Assembly (NCBI GenBank): GCA_003339415.1
Contig: PDHQ01000014.1
Coordinates: 420-64,419, forward strand
Direction of reading: 5' to 3'
DNA length: 64,000 nt
Source: Ophiocordyceps camponoti-saundersi (nom. inval.)
Lineage: Eukaryota; Ascomycota; Sordariomycetes; Hypocreales; Ophiocordycipitaceae
In this document: positions 56,002 to 64,000 of the stretch, piece by piece
Layout of the letters: every line of letters starts with the position of its first letter
Numbering within the stretch: the first letter of the stretch is position 1
The notes under the pieces: generated by a model
The model's input: only the letters and a program-made list of their open reading frames with translations
What the model was told of the DNA's origin: nothing
The model's database searches: none
Translations under genes and position numbers: made by a program

Positions 56002-58046
56002 CTACCGCTTGCGTTTCTTCGTCTTTTCAACTGCCGCGGCTGTAATTGGCGCGGCGGGCAGCAGAGCGGGCACTGCAGAGACGGAGGCAGAATCGTCTTT
56101 CTTGATAGGAACGCCCATGTGACGGCCATATCGCCCCTTGCGGCCGTTCCCCTCGTCCTCGCTGATGCACTGGTCGGCCGAGAGCCCGGCGTCGCGGCAT
56201 CGTCCGCATGGGCGCTGCCGATCGCAGCCCTTCTTACTCTTGCGGCACCGTTGGCAGCGGGGCTTTGTTGACAGATCCGGCTGCTCGTCCTCGCCGGCTT
56301 GGGTCTGAAATCCGATCGAGGCAGCCGACGGCTTCCGCGAGTGCGTAATGGACGCCGGCGACATGGGCCCGATCGCCGCTGCTGGAGCAGGCGGCTGCTT
56401 CTTGGTCTTGGATCCGGGGGGCCGCGCGACCTTGGACTTGGACGTGGGGAGCTTGTAGGGGGCTGATGACGCTGATTTGTGCTTGGTCGACGACTGCTTC
56501 TTGGAAGTGATGGGCTTAGCGAGGGCGACGTTCCTCGCAGGGCTGTTTGCGCCGTCTTCGAAGTCGGCCTCATCACCGCTGACATCGCCGCCTTCGGTCG
56601 TGGGGATGAAGTGCGCCTCCGTTGTCTCGTAGATTGGCTTGGCGCCTCCGGACGGGTCCAGTTTCTGGCGTCGCGGTGCGGGGCCATCGCGCTCGCTGTC
56701 GCTCCCGCCATCGCTGGTAGCGCCGGTGGAGGAGGCGACGTCGGCCCGGCCGCTGAAGGTGTCGTCCATGGTGGAGGCCGAGGTGCGGCCATGCGATATG
56801 TTGGACGACTCGCCGAGCCTCATCAGCTGGATGGCAACGTCCTTGTCCTCCTCGGACATGCAGCTCCCCACGGTTGGATCCGGCGTCGGTAGGACGCCCA
56901 AGCCGGCGACGACGCCGCTCCCACTGCTGGCGTAGCCCATGCTGCCGCGAGACCGATGACCCTGAGCCACGGGGGTCGTGTGCATGGCGGGATGGGCCAT
57001 GTTGCTGCCGCAGCTCTGCGGGGATTGCATCGGACGCGGGTTCGCAAAGGGACTGTGGCCCGGGTGAGCAAACGGCATCGACGGCCGCTGATGTTCGACG
57101 CGGCGGGCCGGAGACACCGAGGGGTTGGACGTAGCCGCTGGCATCTGGGGCGGCGCAAACAATGGCAGCTCCTTGAGCAGACGGTCAGCTTGCGAAAATG
57201 AAGGCGGGAAACTCCCGGGACGGGGTCCGTGATGGCGGGACGTGGTAGGGGGCGCCGCATTGAGAATAGGGAGGGAGAGGATATGCCTACCGAGCTCTCA
57301 AACTTTGCTCTCTTGCGCCGGCCGCCCTCAACAATATTATCGACGCTGATGTCGGTAGTACCCAAATGTTCCTTCGCCTTGGCCGAAGTGGTGCTGGGAG
57401 CGCCATCGCCGCTGCTGTAGCCGCTGATACTGTCGCTGTAGGCGTCAGCATGGCCGTTGGACACGGACCCTTTGTTCTTGACAGACCGAGACGGCCCTTT
57501 CTTGGAAGAGGTGCTCGCCGAGACGCTTCGCAGACCGTGGGCGGCGCTGGGCGAGGCGCTGCGGTGGTGCGACGCCCTGGATTCGGGCCTTCGCATGTCG
57601 CGCTCGAAGCGCTGCGACGTCTGCTGAGGTTGGAAGCCTTCACCGGCAAAGTATGAATCTGACGCAGGATGAAATGGGTGCGGCGCAAAGGCTTCAGGAG
57701 GCTCCTCGATGACACGAACGTAGACGATCATGTTATTGGCGAAGTTTTCGTAGCGCGCTATGAGCGTGTTGCCGTTGTCGTCTTCGAAGCTCACACCCTT
57801 TGATCCGGTCGGGCCCGAGTAGAGGCCGTAGAAATTCTTGACCGTGGTGACAATGGAGTCAGTGGTGTCATGAGGATAGATCTGGACCCGCATGGGTAGG
57901 CGCGCGCGATACTGCGGCGAGTTGGAGAACATCAACTCGAATGCGACGTTCTTGGGCGTCGCCGTCTGGCGCGGTGAGACGCTACCAGCATTAGACGGGC
58001 CGGAGACGGCGGCGACGGAGGTGTCTATGGGAGACATGGAGGCCAT
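56002..58046 (-). CDS. Zn2Cys6 protein with ubiquitin-like N-terminus
   Basis: Exons 58046-57291 and 57171-56002 (119-nt intron) encode 641 residues. Residues about 28-110 (NVAFELMFSNSPQYRARLPM, then a run including TVKNFYGLYSG and YENFANNMIVYVRVIEEP) look like a beta-grasp, ubiquitin/PB1-like fold. A long Ser/Pro-rich, probably disordered middle follows, with LGVLPTPDPTVGSCMSEEDK. The zinc cluster C-x2-C-x6-C-x5-C-x2-C-x9-C (CQRCRKSKKGCDRQRPCGRC and the next Cys) lies near residues 560-590, and a lysine/arginine-rich tail (EKTKKRKR) ends the protein. DNA binding as a transcription regulator is inferred from the cluster. Fungal C6 proteins usually have it at the N-terminus; I do not recognise this family by name. 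ATG 58046 is chosen over weaker upstream alternatives; a second ATG lies three codons on. Confidence 0.85.
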
Positions 58047-61000
58047 GACGACGGCTCTTGTGATGAGAAGTGTGCAAGGCTGGATGGGGGTAATGGGACA
58101 GGACAGGAGGGGGTTGGCAGGATTTGCGGGTTTTGTGTTGCGGTGCGTATGTATGTGTGCGGTGTGTATGTATGTGTGCGTGTGGGCAGGCCCGAGAGGG
58201 CTGAGCAAGCGTTATGACCCAAGAAAGAGCCCGACGGCGATCGCTCTACAGCCCCTAAGATTATTGAGACCGGCTCGAATCGCTGTCGGGATGAGGAGGC
58301 AGACAAGGGCAAGATGGTCGAAGGCCGCAGACGGTAAGCGCCGACTCGAGCCGTCGGCTCCGGGCTTGCGCGGCGGCGGCGAGCAGTAACTGCCGCTGGA
58401 GTTGACAGACGAGCGGACGGCAGACTGCTAGGAACAGAAGATGTGATCAGTCAAGGCTCCTCATCAGGCGAAGGAGGGAAGTGGACGAAGATCCCCATCG
58501 TAGGGGGGAGTGAGAGAGAAAGCGAGAGAGAGACAGAGAAAGAGAGAGAGCGAGAGCGAGAGACAGAGAGAGAGGAGAGAGAGCGAGAGAGAGACGACTA
58601 ACGGAGCAGCGCGCCCGGGCAGGGCGAGAGAATAGGGAATACAAGGGCCAAATGACGGCCCAGAGGGCGATCGCGCACACAAGCGAGACGTTGCTCTGCT
58701 TGTAGGTGTCGTCGAAGGCTGTAATGAAGGAAGAAGAATCTTGATGTGTGTGCATGGGGAGAAAAGAGGAGCAGGCAGCTTAGTAGGCGAGTCGAACGAT
58801 TTTGCCTCTCCAACGGCCGGCGCACTGGGCCAGCGGACCACTGTGCCCTACAGGCTACTACTGGTCTACCAACAGGGCCTGTTCCCGCTGTAGGCCAGGG
58901 TATGCAGCGACTGTACACCACTGTAGGTGCCCCAGCCACAGTGCCGAGCCAGCAGCTGGGCGCCCGGGCCGCGGGGAGGTTCCACCACTAAAAACAGCGA
59001 GGGCGCGGCGCCTACGGGCTTCCCATATTATTACAGTGCGTCCCAACAGCCTGACTTGAACTGACTGAGCCCAACTTGCGCTGATGGCCCTCAAGACGAA
59101 ACAATGGACGGACGCCCTCGCCGCGGGCAGGGCCGAGGAGGGGGAAAAAAAGAAAAGCCGGGATGAAGGATGAATAGAGGTCATGTCATGTCATGTCAGG
59201 CGAGCACAAAATACAATACATACATACATGCACAATACAGAGGCTTACGGAGACGTGCTATACAGATATGTACATCTGCTGCTTTGCGCCCCAGGCTGGG
59301 AGCCGCCAAGAACGTCGTCCGTTTGCCTTGACGACGCTGTTTCTTCACTTTGTTTTCCTCGCCCCTCATCCCCTCCCTACTCGCCTTCGCGATATCAGTC
59401 CCTACCCATCCACTCAGATAAGTCGGGTTGATTGCTCGCGCTCGGCCTTCCTTGGATGCCTCATTCGTACCCGATACCGGCCCTGTCGGCTCGGTCGTCA
59501 TGGAGGTACAAGCCAGCGCACACCGTCACCCGTGCGGCAATCGCAGAGATGCGGAGTATCGCCGGCTCACTCATCCGCTGGAACTTGGTTCCTCCAGAAA
59601 TGCCGGCAGCGTCGGGGGCCTGACATGAGGTGAAGTCGGCCTCTCATCATCGTCAACACCTTCTCCTCGCGCCGTCAGACGTGTTTCTCCATTCGCACCT
59701 GGCTTAGTACCATGATCCGTTACCCGCGCGCGCCCGCCTCCCGCCCAATGGCGCCTCCGATCCCCTACCAGAGGCGCCCGCTCATGCGACAGGGATCGGG
59801 GACGACGTGCGTTTGGTGGACCGTAGTTGGCGAAGGCGAGCAGCAACCGCAGCCTTGACAATGGTTTCAAGGAGGAACACGGAGTCGGGGAAAGCTGCGA
59901 CGCTGGATGGACCGAAGATGCGACGAGACTGCTGCATTCCCCCCTGTCGCTGCTTTCAAATTCTGGTCTGCGTCATCGAGCCGACGGACTGACGAACATA
60001 ACTTGGCGACGGCAGCTTTCGTCTGGTCCGACGGCAGTTGCAGATCAGCAAGGCGCAGGCCATGTTGATGAGAGCGCTCGAGGTTTGCGCTCACCTGCCA
60101 CCAGCAATGTTTGTGCGCGAGATGGAACCCACGAGGGCCATGACGGCTTCAAGCCCACCGTGGGACGGTCGCGTCCTCGGAGATGGGCCTGAATGGCTAG
60201 CTTCAGCCTGCCTGCCCTAGAATTTTTGCGAAGCGCGCTTGGCCCCGGTCTTAGCTCCCCTCCCTCCTCCAACCCCGGCCATGCGCCAGAGGATGAGGTG
60301 CAGCTGGAGTCTTTCGTACGTGAGATACGAATGCCGGGCACAGAGTTACGGTGTGCGCCGGAGGGTCGCATCGTGATGTACCGACAAGGTCTCAACACGA
60401 CTGCCGAATAGCGGCTCGCAGATTGAAGACGGCCAGCCGGAGGAGTACACGGCATCAAAGGCTCTGCAGGCGTCGCCGCCGCCCTGCTATTCACGCTGTC
60501 GCGACGCAGCGTCTCTCGGAGGCGCAAAGTCGGGTCGTGGCACCATGGCGACGGGATAGAAGGCGGAACAAACAATTGGGACGGCTGGGAGACAGCAGCA
60601 CGCATGCGCCGTGACCACAGCTGAAACGGCGTGTCGTGCATGAGAGGCAAGAGACGGCGCAACACAAGAAAGAAGACGGAGAAGAAGCGTGGCCACGTCC
60701 GTGGCGCAGTGCGATGAAGAATGGCCCGGTTCGTGGCTCGCCTTTGGGGGGTCACGTGCCATCGTGTCAATGTGGTGAATGGGAAGACGCGTCGGTAGCG
60801 AAAGGACAAAACGGGCCGGACGAGGCGTCGCGGGAAGGGGAAAGAGGGGGATAAAAGGCCGAAGAGGAGGAAAAGAGAGCTAAGATGAGCTCCGGACCTC
60901 GAGGGGCCTGCATTCCCAACATCATCATATCCAAGGTGCGGTTCGACGGCTCGGACTGTCGCTCCGGAAGACGCGACGAAGGTTATGTCGTCTCAAAAAG

Positions 61001-62046
61001 GGCTAGCGCACAAGCTCGGAAAATCGTCATCGCCGTGACGACCGGATCAGAGGCGTTAGGGCCGCATATTGATTGGTTCGTGTAGCGGGAGGGTGCCTAG
61101 AGCGGGTTAATTATCATGTACCTATACAGACTATGATAGGTGAAGCTGTACATGCGTCTTCGTACACACACACACACACACTCTCTCTCTCTCTCACTCT
61201 CACTCTCTCTTTTGTGTGTGTGTGTGTGTAGTAGCCTAGTAGGTAGGTAAGAGTGTGGTGTGTGGACGGATACGGTGGTGTGTGGTTGGGTGGGAGTATG
61301 TTGTCTGATGTACGAATACGACACTCATGCCGGCGCGCTTAGGGTACCCCCGGGGCCCAGGGTACTGCCGAAGCGGCTGCTGCCACTTAGGTAACGATGT
61401 ACTAAGAGTCTGCGTCCCAACGTCCGCCAACAGTGAGTAGCGCTGCAGTGGTAGGTTATGTGGATGTGCAAATAGCATGAAAACGTTAGTACCGACGAAT
61501 GCCCATCGGCCATAAACAAACAAACAAAGGCATCCACAACCAGTGGCCAGACCTGATAAGCCGGGACCCATCAGGCCACTGCTTCGTTTCTCACTCTCTT
61601 TACCTACACTCTGATGGGCTCCAGCCTTACTCGCCTGCGCCCTTTCTTCTAAGGGCTGCTCCTCTTGGACTTTCTCTCTCACTCTCTCTCACTCTCTCTC
61701 TCTCTCTCGCTCGCGCGCTCTCGCCAGCCTCTCGTTCCTGCTCGGCATTGGCATTTCATTTGTCTTCTTGTCGACTCGTCTCTCGATCTTCCCCTTTGAA
61801 CTTGAAGGCTCAAGCAAGAGAGAAGGGTAGGGGCAAGGGAAAAAGTAAAAGAGACGAAACAACAAAACAAGGGAAAGAAGGAGAAAGAAAATAATCTCAA
61901 CTTCCCGAACATCCCACAACGAACATCCAACTCTCGCACGAATCGCAGAGTTTTTTATGTCACTCCGACGCGACTAAACCGGCATCTTCGAGGCCCTGCT
62001 GCCTTGTCAGTTGCGGAATTGCCAGTATCATTACGAGCTGCCAGTC
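58047..62046. other. Gene-free 4-kb stretch before cyclin
   Basis: A GA tract (58509-58596), TACA repeats (59217-59233), a CA/CT/TG block (61164-61229) and CT tracts (61671-61715) are seen. A GC-rich middle (59700-60850) carries open frames on both strands, the longest 254 codons minus at 60045-60809, with Arg/Ser/Pro-rich composition and no family features. The last 400 bp before 62047, purine- and CAAC-rich, are probably the cyclin leader. Confidence 0.55.
61164..61229. repeat. CA, CT and TG repeat block forming an inverted repeat
   Basis: A (CA)n run (61164-61181) and a (TG)n run (61213-61229) are complementary and flank a CT-rich spacer of about 31 bases. Confidence 0.85.
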
Positions 62047-64000
62047 ATGGATGCCCGAGTAAGTCTTCAACCGGTCAGCTACGACTTCAATCTTGCTAAC
62101 GATATGGATGATATGAAGCCCTATAGATCGAACGGCGCGGAAAACGTCGTCTCTGGTCACCACCAGCGCAACAAGTCGGGCAAAAACATGGTCGATATGC
62201 CTTCGGACCCCACGGCCGCAGGACTACGAGGACCAGCCAAGCGTGCCGCCCTCGGTGACCTCACAAACAAGGCTAAGAACGTGGTGCCTCCTCGCGATGA
62301 GGGCAAGCCTGTCATCAAGGTCCAGCCCGTGTTGCCATCCAACGGACCTGTGACTTACAATGCCTACAACCACAACGCTCAAATCTACATCTCTCAAGCC
62401 TCTCATGTCAACAACGGCGGCGGCGCAAAAGCCATTCATCCCAAGAAAGAGGCCTTCTTCCGCCCTCCTCAGCGGCCTGCTAACTTGGCGAACAAACATC
62501 GCGAAGGCGTCGACCCCCGCCAGGCGACGGCGAAGCCGGTTCCCGCTCCCCTCCAACTCGCCTCTCAGGCTCACCTCGGCAAGGAGGGTTCTTCCCAAGA
62601 AATATCCGAGGAAGCAGGAGTCTCGGCCGAGGGCTTGCCGTTGCAACCTCGACACCACAAGAGCCAGCCGCAGTTAAAGGCTCAGCAGCCGACGCTCCGG
62701 AGAACGCAGAGCAAGCAGCTTGACGGCCTTGAAGCCGCCAGGGCAGGCTTCGTCAACACGGGGAGGGCGCCTTTGCGTGACGTCGTTGTGCCCGCCGACT
62801 ACGCGGGTCCGCTGTATCCCGCCCTTGACAGCGTACCTGTTGCCGAGCCCCAGGGCGACGGCGAGTACAGCCGCAAGGTCACCGAGATGCCTCGACAGGC
62901 GCCCGTGCCCGGCGGTGACGGAACGACTGCGCCCTCGTCTGAGACTGAAGACTGCTGGGACGAAGTCGAGGACGAGGACTACGACGACCAAGATCCGGCC
63001 TACATCACGGTGCCCCCGATCCGCCCAGACTTGACGACAGGTGGTGTCACGACTCTCCTGGCGCCCCGGGTGACTGCCAAGGTGCAGCGCGAGCTCGAAG
63101 AGGCCAGGCTCGAGGTGCAGCTGACGCGGCCGGCCGACGATATCGAGGAGGAGCTTTGGGACGTCAGCATGGTGGCCGAGTACGGCGAAGAGATTTTCGA
63201 ATATATGAGGGAGCTCGAGGTAAGGAGTTCCAGTCATCTCCCTTGTGTGTCCGGCGCTCACAAATTGCAGATCAAGATGCTCCCCAACCCCCATTACATG
63301 GAGATGCAGACGGAGATTCAGTGGTCGATGCGGTCGGTGCTCATGGACTGGCTGGTGCAAGTGCATAACCGGTTCGGCCTGCTACCGGAGACGCTATACC
63401 TGACGGTCAACTACATCGACCGCTTCCTCTCTTGCAAGGTGGTGTCGATCGGCAAGCTGCAGCTGGTGGGGGCGACAGCGATCCTGGTGGCGTCCAAGTA
63501 CGAGGAGATCAACTGCCCGTCACTCGAGGAGATTGTGTACATGGTGGACGGGGGCTACAGCCTCGAGGAGATACTCAAGGCCGAACGATTTATGCTCAGC
63601 ATGCTCAGCTTCGAGCTCGGTTGGCCGGGCCCGATGAGCTTCCTGCGGCGCGTCAGCAAGGCCGACGACTACGAGGTCGAGACGAGGACGCTGGCCAAAT
63701 ACTTTTTGGAGCTGACCATAATGGACGAGCGGTTCGTCGCGTCGCCGCCCAGCTTCCTGGCGGCGGGTGCCCACTGCCTTTCGCGGTTGATACTGAACAA
63801 GGGCGACTGGGTAAGAGCCTCTCTTCTTTCATACCCGCATATGTTTCTTCCCCTGATGAATTCCCCTCGCTGACGCGCGCCGTTCGTTCTATAGACGAAG
63901 CTGCACGTCCACTACTCTGGTTACACGTGGGGCCAGCTGAAGCCGCTGGTGGCGATGCTGATCGAGTGCTGCGACCGGCCCCGTCTTCACCACTCGGCCG
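62047..64000 (+). CDS. G2/mitotic B-type cyclin (partial, 3' end beyond window)
   Basis: Exons 62047-62058, 62119-63219, 63271-63810 and 63895 onward. The protein partners Cdk1 for mitotic entry. A perfect destruction box RAALGDLTN lies near residue 55, marking it for APC/C-driven breakdown. The acidic, Pro-rich N-terminal half is followed by MVAEYGEEIFEYMRELE and, across the second intron, IKMLPNPHYM. The cyclin box has MRSVLMDWLVQVHNRFGLLP, ETLYLTVNYIDRFLS, LVGATAILVASKYEEI and FMLSMLSFELGWPGPMSFLR, typical of NimE/Clb cyclins. The first coding exon is only 12 nt; its intron (GTAAGT, branch CTAAC, 60 nt) and the second (51 nt) are both multiples of three and open, so they could be retained by mistake. 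The final exon runs off the window after HVHYSGYTWGQLKPLV. Confidence 0.94.

Noticed and set aside
60045..60809. 254-codon open frame, minus strand
   Set aside because: It is long, but the DNA is GC-rich and the product is Arg/Ser/Pro-rich without any family features; shorter overlapping plus-strand frames are equally featureless.

Overview
The window is nuclear DNA of a filamentous ascomycete (Pezizomycotina). The gene set (importin alpha, POT1, Scc3, a short fungal kinesin-3, Grg1/CCG-1, a PTH11-like rhodopsin-domain protein) and a transposon apparently saturated with RIP-type C-to-T mutation point to a Sordariomycete, perhaps Hypocreales. That placement is inference. Genes are GC-rich, with short introns (48-185 nt) that are GT-AG except for one likely GC-AG. 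All exon boundaries were read by eye from splice sites, reading phase and protein continuity, without transcript data.

Layout. Bases 1-10480 hold no convincing gene except transposon remains. The stretch is rich in microsatellites (TACA/TATG, GA, CA, ATC, TAGG), long G and C runs, and a recurring octamer TATCCGTA. Inside it, 5083-6980, lies a Tc1/mariner-type element with 111-bp terminal inverted repeats, TA target duplications, a 34-bp minisatellite and a transposase relic. Genes then follow: a small cysteine-rich protein ending in a CaaX box (10790), a PfkB/ketohexokinase-like sugar kinase (11716-13037, minus), NAD kinase (13366-15063), tRNA-Ser(AGA) (15326), an EBP-like sterol isomerase family protein (15796-16683) and Grg1 (16964-17240, minus). 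After 3 kb without a gene come an uncharacterised seven-helix membrane protein (20286-22143), dolichyldiphosphatase (23081-23828, minus), a class II (4EHP-like) eIF4E (24533-25390, minus), a short kinesin-3 (26263-28107, minus), a five-AT-hook protein (29889-30712), an aprataxin-like Hnt3 (31148-31900, minus) and a DEAH-box helicase of the DHX57/YLR419W type (32127-36434, minus).

From 37341 to 49244 the genes serve chromosomes, nuclear import and transcription: importin alpha (minus) and POT1 (plus) share a 590-bp head-to-head promoter with three ACGCGT boxes; POT1 and cohesin Scc3 are tail to tail; Scc3 and urease accessory protein UreD are head to head; RNA polymerase III subunit Rpc53 follows. 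Next are a PTH11-like membrane protein (49736-51600, minus), kynurenine formamidase BNA7 (53303-54301), an unusual Zn2Cys6 protein with its zinc cluster near the C-terminus (56002-58046, minus), 4 kb without a gene, and the 5' part of a B-type cyclin (62047 to the window edge).

No gene cluster for a single pathway, CRISPR array or clear new system is visible. The best leads are the octamer family and the mariner insertion into one copy, the CaaX cysteine-rich protein, the G1/S-type box cluster at POT1, and unusual domain architecture in the kinesin, eIF4E and Zn2Cys6 proteins.
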